This document shows, one piece after another, positions 1-11,884 of a DNA stretch of 64,000 nucleotides (within the stretch, counting starts at the first letter, position 1; each line of letters opens with the position of its first letter). Both the position numbers and the translations under genes were made by a program. Source of the DNA: Xylona heveae TC161 (Eukaryota; Ascomycota; Xylonomycetes; Xylonales; Xylonaceae); NCBI RefSeq assembly GCF_001619985.1, contig NW_017264194.1:124001-188000 (forward strand). Reading direction: 5' to 3'. The notes below the pieces were generated by a model. The model worked only from the letters and a program-made list of their open reading frames with translations, had not been told where the DNA came from and did not search any database.

Positions 1-2083
1 TGCCAGTGGCTCGAGCCATGGACGCCACCAAGCCAGCTACCGGTGTCATCTATCTGCCTGATCCGGTCAACGATCCGACGCTCGTGCGAGGTATCGGCAC
101 CAAGTTTGATGGACCCGAGATTCAGCTGGGCGGCTTGCTGGTCTTGCCCAGCGTGAATGGCAAGTCGGCCAATGCTGAGGTTGCAGAGGTCATCAGCGCA
201 GAGGAACTACGTCTGAAGAAGCCATATCGAGGTGCGGTGGCATACAAGCAGTTGACCGGCCGCGAAGATTTTGACGACAGTGGAAAGCCATTGGACGGAG
301 TCGACAACCTGAAGAATGTCCTCGCCGACGGATTTGAGGGGACAAAATTCAAGACCGCTCCCAAGGTCGACCAGACGCAGGTTTACAATGCCGTGTTTGA
401 CCGGCTTATTGAAGGTGGCTGTGTGGGCATCTTTCCCGAAGGTGGTAGCCATGACAGGACTGAACTCTTGCCTTTGAAGGGTATGTCATGACCTCTTTCA
501 CTCACGCGCACAGGCAATTCAATACTAATTCGATTTGCAGCTGGCGTTGCGATCATGGCACTGGGAGCGCTCGCAGCGGACCCTGAATGCGGCCTCAAGA
601 TCATCCCCTGCGGCATGAACTACTTTCACGCGCACAAGTTCCGCTCGCGGGCCGTCATTGAATTTGGATACCCCATCGATGTGCCGATGGAGCTGGTCGA
701 CATGTACAAGAAGGGCGAACGAAGAGAAGCTATTGGACAGCTGCTCGAGATTATCTATCAGGCACTTGTATCCGTCACCGTAACCAGTCCTGACTTTGAG
801 ACTCTTCTGGTAAGCTAAACCCCTCATCCTTACTCTACTCCCGCTGCCCCCACGGGCTTCTAGGGATCATAGCTTCTCACACTTTACAGTTCATCCAAGC
901 TGCACGACGCCTTTACAACCCGACCGGCAAGAAACTCCCTCTGCCAATGGTCGTCGAGCTCAACCGGCGCCTGGTCAAAGGCTATACGCAATACAAAGAC
1001 GACCCGCGCATTGTCCATTTGAAGAACGAAGTCAGTTCATACAACAAACAACTTCGACTGCTCGGCATCCGCGACTACCAAGTCGAATACGCCAAATTCT
1101 CCATTCCCAAAGTCCTCTTCACCCTCCTCTACCGCATCATCAAGCTCTCCCTTCTCACCATAGGGACGTTACCCGGCCTTGTCCTCTTCGCGCCCGTCTT
1201 CATCGCCACAAAGATCATCTCTCGCAAGAAGTCAAAAGAAGCCTTGGCCGCATCCACCGTCAAGATCCAAGGCCGCGACGTCATGGCCACCTGGAAGCTC
1301 CTCGTCGCCCTCGCCTTTGCCCCGCTGCTCTACAACTTCTACGCCGTCCTGCTCACATGGTGGACCTACCACGACCGCGTGGCGGGCTATGCCCCGAACT
1401 GGGTCTCTCTCTGGATGGTGCCTATTCTCGGATGGATCATCTTCCCGTCCATCTCATTCGCCGCCTTCCGCATCGGCGAGACGGGCATGGACATTCTCAA
1501 ATCCCTGCGCCCGCTCATCCTCGCCCTCAATCCTTCGTCCGCAAACACCTTTGTCAAGCTGCGCGAACGCCGCGCCAAGCTCTCCAAGGAAGTCATCGAG
1601 GTCATCAACACCCTCGGCCCAGAAATGTACCCGGACTTTGACGCCTCCCGCATCGTCTCCGACCCGTTCCGCGAAGGCGCCCTCCCGCCCGCATTCACCT
1701 CCCGCCACGCCTCCCGCGCAAACAGCTTCCAATATGCTTCCGAATCAAGCAAGACGCCCGGCGTCGGCATTGGCGGCGGCTCCTCGGCCGCCGGCGACCT
1801 GCCCCGCAACGACTCCTTTTGGAATATCGGCAGTTTCGGATTCTTCACGAGCCGTCCCACCACCCCGAGCCGCAGCCGCAGTCGCAGCCGCAGTAACTCC
1901 TCCTCGGGCGGAGGAGGCGGGTTCTCCATGCAGGCCTTCAGCAAGCTCGATTCAAAGGAGGGCTTTGATGAAGTCTCGCAGAAGATTCGCGGCGCTATGC
2001 GCGAGCGCCGGAGGAGAAAGAGCGAGTCCGAGTGGGAACTGGCGTCGAATGATGGCAGCGAGGAGGGCAGAAAGGAGATATAA
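1..2083 (+). CDS. SCT1: Glycerol-3-phosphate acyltransferase, 3' part (SCT1/GPT2 family)
   Basis: The first, ER-membrane step of phospholipid and triacylglycerol synthesis: acyl-CoA plus glycerol-3-phosphate gives lysophosphatidic acid. The window opens inside the gene; the first full codon is at 3 and no true start is visible. Exons are 1-480, 541-809 and 890-2083, with introns 481-540 and 810-889, giving at least 646 residues. The acyltransferase block FPEGGSHDRTELLPLKAG is restored exactly by removing the first intron, and the glycerolipid-binding IIPCGMNYFHAHKFRSR stretch follows. The middle holds three hydrophobic membrane segments (about 1110-1215, 1290-1365, 1400-1480). The C-terminal tail is Ser/Gly/Arg-rich with a run of RS dipeptides near 1867-1920, which looks like a phosphorylation-prone cytosolic tail, as in yeast Gpt2/Sct1. 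The assignment is secure at family level; SCT1 versus GPT2 cannot be told apart here. Confidence 0.93.
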
Positions 2084-2197
2084 GTGGACCCATTGTCTTG
2101 CCTCCTCTGCCCTCACCTCTTCTTACCTCTTCTCTCACCTCCTTCTTGCGTCGGTTTATTTTCTCTTCTCACCTACAACCTTTTGTTTTTCTTTTCT

Positions 2198-2228
<31 letters not shown>

Positions 2229-3258
2229 CTTTCGTTCTATAGTACATACCTTTCATTCATCCATTCATCTGTTTATCCGTTTATCCGTTTATCCATTTCT
2301 CCATTTCTCCATTCATTTCCAGATCTTCTCTCCGTTTCCAATTTCACAGCGGGTGTGATGGTGTTTCCCCCCCTTTTCTTTCCTCTCTTCTCCTCTTTGT
2401 TCCCCCTTGTTTTCCCTCTCCTTCCCTTTCTATTTTTCCCCTTTTACTTTCTGGCTGTTTGGCCGTTCTGACTTTGGGACGCAAAATATTCCCCCCTTTT
2501 ATCTTTTTTCGTTTCTTGACTTGTTTCATCTTGAATCTACCTACCTACCTATGTACTACCCTAGATCTACCTTAGTTATCTGTAGGTATCTACGAGCTTT
2601 TGTGGGAAATGGATAAAAGGATATGTTTTACCTAGATCCACACTACTAGCATTTAGTGGAAAATAAAAGGGATATGCATTTCACATGAAACAGTCAATAC
2701 AGAGTATATCGTATTATGATACTATTCACAATTAGACGGAAGTTATTGTGTAAATGGACAAGTCAAAGGTTTGTTGGATTCCCAGTATGCGCCGCGCCTA
2801 GTAGAAACGTCTATCTATCAAAGTACTATACAGATGGTCTTGTCTCGATATAAATCACATCGAGGCCGAAAGATGAAATGACGAAAAAAACTCCCTTTTG
2901 TAATGGCTTGAACATAAGATGATAAGATGATATGTCTCCTCCCCGGGTTCTTGCGACGTGTGGAAGGTTCGTTTCGATTCCAACGACGGTATGCAGCCCT
3001 GCGCAGTCATCGCGCCAATTGCAACCCAGTTTATCCACCACCGAACCTCTAAGGTACTGATGCGGTACTGCCATAGAAAAGTGGGTAACGTAGTCGATCA
3101 AAAGGTTGCTATTCTCTTGAAAGCGCGTGTTGGGTGAAGTCTATACATTTTCGATTTGCTTTGAGACAGGGACATGGGAGGACGACGAGAGAAAAGAAGT
3201 TGAAAAAGAGTTGACGAATGCAAGGTATGAACAACGAATTGATCGCAAAAAAATGGAT
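2084..3258. other. Convergent 3' spacer, pyrimidine-rich
   Basis: This lies between the 3' end of the acyltransferase and the 3' end of MRP10. The first 450 bases are strongly C/T-rich on the plus strand, with a T tract at about 2200-2222. No coding region is supported. Confidence 0.6.
2271..2312. repeat. 8-bp tandem repeat (GTTTATCC / ATTTCTCC)
   Basis: Three copies of GTTTATCC are followed by two copies of the variant ATTTCTCC and a degenerate end. It is a small minisatellite in the 3' flank of the acyltransferase gene. Confidence 0.8.
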
Positions 3259-3781
3259 CTACTTTCGCTTGTGAGGACCGATAATCTTGGGGTACAGTCT
3301 CGACAGGTGGTAGTTGATCGTGTTGCGCTTTTCGACCTTGGGTTTCTGTAGTCGTGCATGTCAGATGCTGTACGAGACGGGACGAAGGTCGGAAAAGAAA
3401 AAAAAAAAAAAAAGCTCAGGAAGAAATGAAGAGGAATGTAAAGACGCACCTTTGTGTCCATGCACATGCGCAATTGCTGCTCAAGACCAACACAGCCTGC
3501 CATGTTGTATCCTGACGAGGCCCAGCATCCTACCCACAAATATTAGCTAAGTGAACTATAGTGAGATGTACTTTGCCACCTTGCAAGGGGTGCAAGCAGC
3601 AAAAGCAATGCAGTATAAAAGAATGACGAAAATGGACCGCGGGGAAAAGGGGAGGCGTACCCAACATCGACGACATAATGGCCATGCACGGGTTGGTTTC
3701 GGTCTTATTAGGGTGTCGGACACGCAGCTTGGGCAGCGGGGGAAGACGCATAGGCGCCTTGGTCGTCGTCTTGGGAGGCAT
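3259..3781 (-). CDS. MRP10: Mitochondrial small-subunit ribosomal protein Mrp10 (CHCH)
   Basis: A component of the mitochondrial 37S ribosomal subunit, imported by the Mia40 pathway in yeast. Exons on the minus strand are 3781-3661, 3529-3450 and 3345-3259, giving 95 residues, the same length as yeast Mrp10. The N-terminus has the family signature RLPPLPKLRVRHPN. A twin CX9C motif is complete once the introns are removed: C-MAIMSSMLG-C and C-VGLEQQLRM-C. The last exon gives NTINYHLSRLYPKI, matching the conserved end of the family. All three phases fit and no single frame covers the gene, so it is easily missed. Its start faces the long leader of the next gene on the plus strand. Confidence 0.93.
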
Positions 3782-5901
3782 TGCGATTGTTATGTCGAAG
3801 CGTGACGACGAAAAAGGGGGCGAATGTCGAAGTTGATATCTCGTCGTTGCTGCAACTCAATTCTTTTGGGAATCTTTCACAAGTTCATTGGAGATGTGAA
3901 GTTGCATAAAGGGACTTATGCAATCTGCTACACGTGACATGTGCAGATGCATAACTTCGAGACTATACCCAGATGGCGATGGTAGTCTCGCTTACTTCCG
4001 AAACTCGATATGATTGGCCCCCACCTAGATTGTTTACATTTATCCGTGCGAGGCTTAACGTGGGGGATTTTCCGACCCGATTTGGTCATTTGCGACTGCT
4101 CGCCATCAATTATTCTCGAGGAAACTGCGATTGACCCCGTTTTACCTTATTCTTTTCTTATTGTTGCTATTGTCTTCGCTCGCAACTTTCACCAATTCAC
4201 AATAGCCGAAGAGCTATATTCAGGGCTGTCCTCAATGCTCCTGCCATTCTCCGTAGCCCCCCCCGCCTATCCTCAATGCTCTTTCCTCTTATTGTACGTC
4301 AAAACATGAGTGATCCGGCGCGCGCGAGTCGCGATTGACGGCCACAATAGACGGGTACAAATCTTTCCCCCAGCATCTCTTCGCTCTTCTCTTCTTCTTC
4401 TCTTCTTCACCCTTACCGTTCTGCGTCGCGAATCGTTTCAATCCAAACAGCAACGCTTACACACATACACAGATCTCCTTAAACTTCCTTCGAATTTCGT
4501 CCAACCCTGAACTTTTCTCACTCTCGATCATAACACACATCCCCTTATTCATCGCGTCACTTACAATCGATCCTCAACCCCCGCTCCTTTCTCGAGCTTT
4601 CTCGAAATCATCTGTTTCTCTAGACACATTCTATAATTCCAGGCGGAGTAGGCTGGTTGCGTCCCACGCTTCCTTGCTGAGCGCGTAACGCTGCAAGATC
4701 GCAGCTGGGTTTCCTTTAAAGGACCCCGTCTTGTCATTTCTCATCCCTTCTCTCAGAGAAAGCTCCCGCTCCTCTGCCACTTCCATCTCCTCTCGTCATA
4801 GATACCTTCTTCATACCGACATCTCATCTGCCACCGACCGCGTTACAGCGACGAATATTCCGCGCGCGGTCCCCATCAGCAGGTTTCCCCAAGGATCCTG
4901 CTCCCATAACATTTCTCTTTTACCTCTCGTCATAAAGTTCTTCTTTCTCCCTCTCCCATTTACACCTGCCACAGAGCAGTGAGAACCCATCCCAGGTTCC
5001 TTCGACGGGTTTCCTAAAGGGTCCTGTTCCGTCACTTTTTCTTCCAATTCTCGTCACAGTCTTTCTTCACTCCCTCCCTCCACATTAAGATCTGCCAAAG
5101 AGCAGCAAGTTCCGCACGGCGGGACTCTACAGGTTTCCTCAAGGATCCTGTCTCATCATACTCCACTCTTGCCTCTCGTCATCCACTCCTTCTTTTACCT
5201 CTCTACACATTTGTAGTTGCCACAGAGCAACGAGATTCTGCACAGCGGTTCTCATCCATAGTCGTGGTCGCTTACAGATAACACGGCAGGGTTTCTTGAA
5301 AGATCCCTTCAAATCACCTTCCTCCTTTTCTCTCGTCACACTTCATTCTTTTCATCTCCTCCAGACGTTTCGGTCTTTAAGAGCACCGAGCGACCTATCT
5401 TACTCATTTTTGTATCCGCCAAAAAAGAGGCAGGGTTTCCTCAAGGATCCCGCTCACCCTTTCCCTTTTCTCCGACACACATACTTCCTCAACTCTCTCC
5501 AATATATTGGTTGCGAAGCGCCAAAGACTCAATACGCAGGTCTCTCTAATCCTCTCAGAGGCGCGGAGCGGTTTCCTTTAAAGGAGCCCAGATTACCCTT
5601 CACTCTCCATTCCTTGTCATACTCCTTCCTTTCTTAAAAACAGCCCTCTACCTCATACACCTGTTTCTCTCGCGACATAAGCCACCTCTTTCTCATAACA
5701 CACCTGGATTTCACAGACGGATCCCACACATCATATTTGCTGCTTGTCGAAAAGCGACACCCCTCGAGAAAAAGCCTACACTACGTCATCTCATATCCTC
5801 TGCCTTGTATCGTCCCAATACTTCGATACATTGCAGGTTCCTTTTGTTGAGGCCACTTTCTATTTCAGCTCATTTTTGATACCACTCAACGCTTGATCAA
5901 A
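3782..5901 (+). promoter_or_regulatory. Divergent promoter and long ATG-free leader
   Basis: This spacer separates the MRP10 start (minus) from the gene starting at 5902 (plus). From 4309 to 5901 the plus strand contains no ATG at all, whereas CAT occurs about 40 times by my hand count. The sequence is strongly pyrimidine-rich on the plus strand. I read it as a very long 5' untranslated leader selected against upstream starts. The last upstream ATG (4306) opens only a ten-codon frame. The transcription start is not known, and part of the leader could be spliced out. Confidence 0.55.
4707..5640 (+). repeat. Seven-copy degenerate tandem repeat with a conserved stem-loop
   Basis: Cores start at about 4707, 4882, 5007, 5132, 5289, 5433 and 5570, so spacing is 125-175 bases. 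Each core has the form GG(G)-TT-TCC-loop-GGA-N-CC(C), which can fold into a short hairpin with an internal loop. Loops are CCAA, TAAA, TCAA, TGAA or TTTAAA. In the copy at 5289 the stem is TCT/AGA instead of TCC/GGA, a paired change; the copy at 5007 has GGG in place of GGA, giving a T-G wobble. Most units also carry CTCTCGTCA downstream and TGCCA(C/A)AGAGCA further on, so whole units were duplicated and have since diverged. Confidence 0.8.
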
Positions 5902-7390
5902 ATGGGCAATATCCACTCAAGAAGCGAGTCCATTCGGAGACGTCAGTGGTAAGTCTTTCTCCTTTGTCTCACTCCTCTGGTCTGCATTTACTGATGGACT
6001 TGCCTCTAGGCTGGCCGAAAAATGGGGGTACTACATTGACTTTGACGAAGAAGGGTAGGTGTATTCGCTCGATAGCTTTTGTGATCCAACTCCATACTTC
6101 CCCTTCTTAATTGCCTTTGAAAGCTTTGGGATAATGCTAATTTGTTTAGTCGAACCGTCGGCCTCGACATGAGGCGGCCCGTGAAGTAAGTTTGATGAAA
6201 TCTCAGATGCCAGTGTTTGCACAATACTTACCACCTCTAGGGGCTGGCTCAAATGGGACCCAGCCCGTCCCATTGAGCCCATCAAGGGGATCGCCGCCGC
6301 AAGGGCGGCGGGCCTACTCCCCCCCGAGTCCGAGGACGCTCCCAGTGGCCCTCCCCTTCTCCGTACCATGGGTAAGTGAGAGACGAAGCCCACTTGAAAG
6401 CCAAAGTCTAACTTGTCACCACAGGCGCCAATGTGGCGTCTGGCCAGGTCGGGCACCAATCCACGGTTAGCCCGGCCAAGGCTTCAGACGCTGAATTGCT
6501 CCTGATCTTCTCCCAGGGGCCGTCGGTCGAAGAGACAATCGACCAGACTGACGAGCCTGCTGCGACGCTGGTCGCAGCCTCTCCGGCGCAGTCCCCGAGG
6601 AAGCCACTTGCAGATATTTCTGCAAACGCGGCTTCGCCCGTGAGGACTGCGCTGGAGGGCGAGGGAGAAGTTGTTCCGGGGACTCCTCCAAAGGTGCTCC
6701 GCCGCAGCGGCCGTAATCGTGAGCTGGCTCAGCCAGCCGCGGTCATTCTTCCTGTGCTCAGCGCCTCGGGTGAGGCAGCCAGGCGGGTGGCGGCGCTTAC
6801 GCGTCTGAACACCCGCCGCAACAAGGCTGATGCCACTGCCGCGCGGGTGACTCTTGACAGACTTCGGTCTGCCAAGGTCAACTCCCCGCTGCCCGAGCGA
6901 GTTTGGGCACAGAAGAAGACCGTGAGCTGGGATGAGCAGCTTGCGCGCTATCGGGAGTCTGAGGCGGCTCCCACAGAGGAGCTCCCGCAGGAGCAAAAGC
7001 TCCTCAAAGCAAAGGCCACGATCGGGGCCGCCACCGCCTCGCGCAAGAGGAAGGCGGCGGCCGAAGAGTCCGTGGCCGATGCTGAGGAGCATGCGCCCAA
7101 GAGGCGTTCGACCCGGGCGCCAGCCAGTAAGTAGAATGAATCCACGACACTACTATTATGATTGAATGATATGCTAACTTGCTGAAGAAGAATCCAAAAA
7201 GCGCAAGGCTGGTGCCGACAGGGTCGAGGACGGAGAGGGGGAGGCACCCGAGCCAAAGCGCCGGGTGACGAGAAGTTCTAGCCGCCTCGCGGCTCTGGGT
7301 GGCAAGCAACCCTTGCCCGAGCCTGCGCCTGCGCCGAAAGGCAAAGGCCGGGCATGCAAAGCCCGGGGCCGTAAGGCGGCCAAGAAGTGA
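5902..7390 (+). CDS. Uncharacterised basic protein with N-myristoylation-like start
   Basis: I do not recognise a family. Exons 5902-5948, 6010-6054, 6150-6185, 6241-6371, 6425-7126 and 7188-7390 join in frame to about 387 residues; the last acceptor could also be 7191. The start MGNIHSRSE fits the MGxxxS N-myristoylation pattern and is followed by the basic stretch SIRRRQW. The next 60 residues are Trp/Tyr-rich (WLAEKWGYYIDFDEEGR, GWLKWDP) and look like a small folded module. The rest is low-complexity Ala/Glu/Lys/Arg sequence with nuclear-localisation-like basic clusters: SRKRKAAAEE, PKRRSTRAP, SKKRKAG, PKRRVTRSSSR and a Lys/Arg-rich end. GC content is higher than in neighbouring genes. It sits behind the long hairpin-bearing leader. 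A lineage-specific chromatin or signalling protein is possible, but nothing in the sequence proves a role. Confidence 0.75.
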
Positions 7391-9136
7391 TCGTCCCCGG
7401 CTGCTGCGGCGACGGTGGACCGGTGGACCGGTGCAGGATACCGGTCAAGCCCTCTTATTGGGACTCGGGGGGAGAAGGTATGTCCTTTGAAATAATCATT
7501 GGCTGCCGGCTCCTGTGAACATATGATTGTGGCGTTTTTTTTTTGTTGGAATGGGGTTGCATCACATGTGGAACGTGGTCACTCGTATACGGCGTTGTCT
7601 TTTTCCCATGTTGCATATTCGAGCAGGTCTCGAACATTTGAAGAGCTCATGATTGGTTTGGCATGTCAGGGATGGGTGGATGATGGCGTTTTTTCTCATA
7701 GATATGATACCCTGTCTGTTCACTCGCGACAATTTTTTTTGGTCGACGGATTTTTTTGATACAGATCTTTCAGCCTTGCATTATATCCAGGTGGGAGGTC
7801 ATCAATGCATTTAGATTGCTGAGCCCTGTATTGGATGAAGGGTTACATGTTCAATCTACGAATAGCAATCGGGAAACTTTATGAACAAACAAGATTACTA
7901 GAAACAACGAGTTCATGCCGTCATCACTTCTATAGAATATTGGACCTGATTGAATAAAAAAGAGGTGATCTTCTGGACAAAGATTTGGAAACAGATGAAG
8001 CTTCTCGACTGTACCGAGTAAAATTGCACTAGTCACAATGGAAATGCTTGTCTCTGGACGATGTACATCTCATGTGTTACCCATTTATTAGCTTTGGATT
8101 AGCGTGATAGCGTGCTCTACCCTCCAGGGCAGTACTGTATGCAAGCTTTTTATTGTTGAGATGTCTGAGGGTGCTGGTGGTGGGGTGTTAAACCGAGGCA
8201 TTTAATAGGTTGCGTTGAAGGGGAGGTGTCGCGGAGAAACTCCCTGCAATGAACCCAATGGAGAAAATTAAGGCGGGCGATGATAAGAATGAGCTTGATA
8301 GGCTAATATATGTGTTCGACAAGCACTCATGAGAGGGATTGATGGAGTGCTTCTGTAATGGCCTCATTCATGGGGAGGCAAAACAGAAACTTCCATATGG
8401 GGCAAGTCCGACGGTAAGAGCGCCAATCTCTTTTTGCGGTAAAAATCATCCCGCGTCTGCGGCAATTCTGTAACATGACAGGTGCACCATCGAGCGGGTG
8501 GCTGACTTAGTCTCATTCATGAGGAGATGCTAAATTTTATTTGAACAATTTCGGCTCTGTCAATGCAACCCGAAATATTGCCGATTGGTGCATAAAACAA
8601 GATCTAATGAGATTTGTACAGTAGTCATCATGATCCGTACAAATTTCTCTCTCCACTGCAAGCGGAGAACGACTACTTTTGAACCACTACTCGGTCTAAA
8701 GTACACATACGTGACGTGCTAACAGCATAAGGACGATTTAGACCCTACCTTAATTGAACAGCTATGCCCCTCCCATCACCATGTCTTATCTCCTTCCTAA
8801 CAAAGAATAGGTGACGGACAGCGGGGCCCCATTTCACCATCAATATCAACGATCACATCATGTTCAATAGAACGGGACCAAGGCCAGACCCTCTTTTTTC
8901 CCGACTCCTCTTGTCCGTGTTATGGATCGATGCATTGCATGCTTTGAAAATTTTCGTGTTGGGCAATACATATATGATATTGCAACATTGCTTTTTTCTT
9001 CATGTTTTATATGTCTCTTTCTACAGTACATGTAACTTGTATAAATTCTATCTGTTTTTCCCCTGGACCCATCTGTCGATCCCTAGCTTTAATGTCTTGA
9101 GCGTCGTCAGCACTTGAATCCTCACCATTCAAGAAA
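7391..9136. other. Spacer with no supported gene
   Basis: The spacer lies between the basic-protein gene and the OPT transporter and is more AT-rich than its flanks, with short T tracts. I see no coding exon with family signatures, tRNA or repeat. It presumably contains the OPT promoter. Confidence 0.5.
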
Positions 9137-11594
9137 ATGCCCGAACATGCCGAAGCACCAATCAGTGCGGCGGGAGGTGTCTTGGAAGTGTCTAAACCCA
9201 AGGACGGAGACCATGTCACGGAACAGCCATACGAAATTGCCAGTGATAAACAGGCAAAGGATCTGCCACGTGAAATCCATGGCACAGACAGCGATGAGGA
9301 TTCCTTAGGATCCCCACGTGATGAGGATGCCGAATATGTCAACGGGCACCCCGTCATTCAGAATGGTAAACCTCTGGAAACATGCGAATCATGTTTTATT
9401 GCAGCTAATGCTCCTGATTAGGTTTCGATGTATCAAAATACATTGTATCTCTGCGAGATGATGGAGATCCTGCTCTCACTTTTCGTTCGATCGTTCTGGG
9501 CACGGCGTTCACTGCTCTGTCCAGTGCGATTACCATTCTTTATACCTTCAAGCCTACTGAGATGACGGTGTCTGGTATCTTTCTGCAACGTAAGTTTGTT
9601 GTCCTAATTGGGGCCTTTTTTTTTTTTTTTTTTTTTGCACCGGCATACTCACACTTTTTCTAGTTCTCGTCTACGTTGTCGGCCAAGCGTGGGCTCTTCT
9701 TACCCCCAAGCCGGAGAGATTCAGGGGCAAATGGCTGCAGAATACGCTTCGCTTTCTCAATTTTGGACAGCCCTTCGGCATCAAAGAACATGTGGTTGCC
9801 GCCTTGATCGCCTCGTCCGGGAACAACGGTCTCTCTGGAGTCGAGGTGTATGCTGTCGAAAGGCTGTTCTACAACAGAAGTGTATCTGCGACCACTGCGG
9901 TTCTGGGTACTTTTTCGATTTCTCTCTGTGGATTCGTCCTGGCAGGCGTGCTGCGCGCGCTGATTGTTTATCCTGCAGAAATGGTGTACTGGTCCACGTT
10001 GCCTCAAGTGGTGCTCTTCCAGAATCTCCACTTTGACAAGCATGCCAACAGGCGCCGTCTCATCAAATTTGGCTGGGCTCTTGGTCTTTCTGCTCTGTGG
10101 GAGATATTTCCTGCGTACATTATGACTTGGTTTAGCGGCATCTCTATTTTCTGCCTGGCCTCTATGCATGCCCCTGCACACATTGGATCCGTCTTTTCTT
10201 CCGTCTTTGGAGGAGCTTCGTCCAACGAAGGCTTGGGCCTGTTGAATTTCGGCTTGGACTGGCAATATATCCAGAGCACATACCTTTCGTTGCCGTTCAA
10301 GCAACAGCTAAACAGCTGGATTGGCTACGTGATATGGTATGTTGCCATGCTTGGACTCTACTACGGAAACGCCTGGAACGCGCAAAACTTCCCCTTCATG
10401 TCCACTTCTCTCTTCAAGAGCGACGGCAGCCGGTTCTCCGTGACATCGATTTTGAACAGCAATGGCCTAATCGACTACGCCAAATTCAAGGAAGTGGGTC
10501 TGCCGTATCTCACTTCCAGCACCGTTTGGGGTTACTTCACCCAGAACCTGGCCATTGGCGCCCTGATCACACACGTCCTCATCTTCTTCGGTAAAGACAT
10601 GTATGTTGCCTGGAAGCAGGCACGCGCCAGAACCCAGCCAGACCCGCACTACCAGGCCATGCTCAAGTACAAGGAAGTGCCCATGTGGTGGTACTTTGCG
10701 CTCTTTGTCCTGGCCTTTTTCGCCGGCCTGATTGTCAACATCAAAGGCGAAACCACCCTGCCGGCCTGGGGCTACATCATCGCTCTCCTTCTCGGCGCCT
10801 TCATCGCCCCCTTTTCGTGCGTCCTGTACGGCCTCTACGGCAACGGCGTCGCCACCAACCAGCTCTCCAAAATGGTCGGAGGCGCCATCCACCCCGGCCG
10901 CCCCCTTGCCAATCTCTACTTTGCCAGCTGGTCGCACCAGGTCATCTTGCTCTCGGTCAATCTCGCCAACTGGCTCAAAGTCGGCCAGTACACCAAAGTG
11001 CCCCACCGCGTCATGTTCGGCACCCAGATCTACGGCACCCTCCTGGGCGCCGGCCTCAACTACGCCATCATGACCACCGTCGTGACCAACCAGCGCGAGA
11101 TCCTGCTCGACCCCAAGGGCAACAGCGTCTGGAGCGGCTCCATCATGCAGAGCCTCAATTCCCAGGCCGTCACCTGGGCCCTGGCAAAGGACGTCTACGG
11201 CATCAATGGCCGCTACCTCATCGTGCCCCTCGGTCTCCTGATCGGTCTGGCCCTGCCCGTGTTCCACTGGGGTCTGATCAAGCTATTTCCACGAATCCAG
11301 AAGTGGCCTCTCAATACCACAATCATCATCTCCTATGCCGGCTTGCAGTATTACGGAAACACGTCCTGGATCTGGTCCTCCATTGCCGTCGGCGTCTTTT
11401 CTCAGTTCTGGCTCCGACGCCGCATCCCCCGCATCTATAACAAATATAATTACCTCATTGGTGCCGCCCTGGATGGTGGCTCCCAGATTGTCATTTTCAT
11501 TCTCTCCTTTGCGGTCTTTGGCGCCTCGGGCAAAGAACATCCCTTCCCGACCTGGTGGGGAAATCCCAACGGCAATCCGGATCATTGTCAGTAG
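9137..11594 (+). CDS. OPT-family oligopeptide/metal-chelate transporter
   Basis: A plasma-membrane or vacuolar proton-coupled carrier of small peptides (or siderophore-like chelates) of the OPT family. Exons 9137-9365, 9422-9589 and 9664-11594 give 775 residues, usual for fungal OPTs. The first 75 residues are acidic and cytosolic. About 14 hydrophobic segments follow. OPT hallmarks are visible: the SSGNNGLSGVEVYAVERLFY region, the NLHFDKHANRRRLIKFGWA loop, GWPxxxP-like NAQNFPFMSTSLF, and the C-terminal stretch GNTSWIWSSIAVGVFSQFWL followed by RRRIPRIYNKYNYLIGAALD. The second intron contains a 21-base T tract (9616-9636). Substrate cannot be read from sequence. Confidence 0.92.
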
Positions 11595-11884
11595 CGCGTA
11601 GCTACTTACCTTCTTGTTGTTATTCAGGGGGCTTATTATCTTTACTTATTTTCCTTTTCTTTTCTTTATATATATTGACCTTATTTTTTGCAGTTCTCTC
11701 ATATATCTATTTATTATATACCATTGTTGCGGGTTCTCATTCAATACACCTTCCCACGTACTGTTCTTCCGTTTCTTTTTCCTTTCTCCGACGACACGCA
11801 TACATACAACGAGTATATATACAGATCAGGACAGGCAGATAAATATAAATATATATAATCAGTTGGATAGAGAAATAACGTGAA

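Noticed and set aside
5296-5637. 113-codon open frame inside the hairpin array
   Set aside because: It starts with TTG, lies in pyrimidine-rich repeats, and no ATG exists in the region.
9616-9636. T21 tract as a possible transposon tail
   Set aside because: It lies within a small intron of the OPT gene without a flanking element; a simple polypyrimidine slippage tract.
10467-11267. 266-codon open frame antisense to the OPT transporter
   Set aside because: It is made of Asp/Glu/Gly/Val codons that mirror third-position C preference in the real gene; there is no family match.
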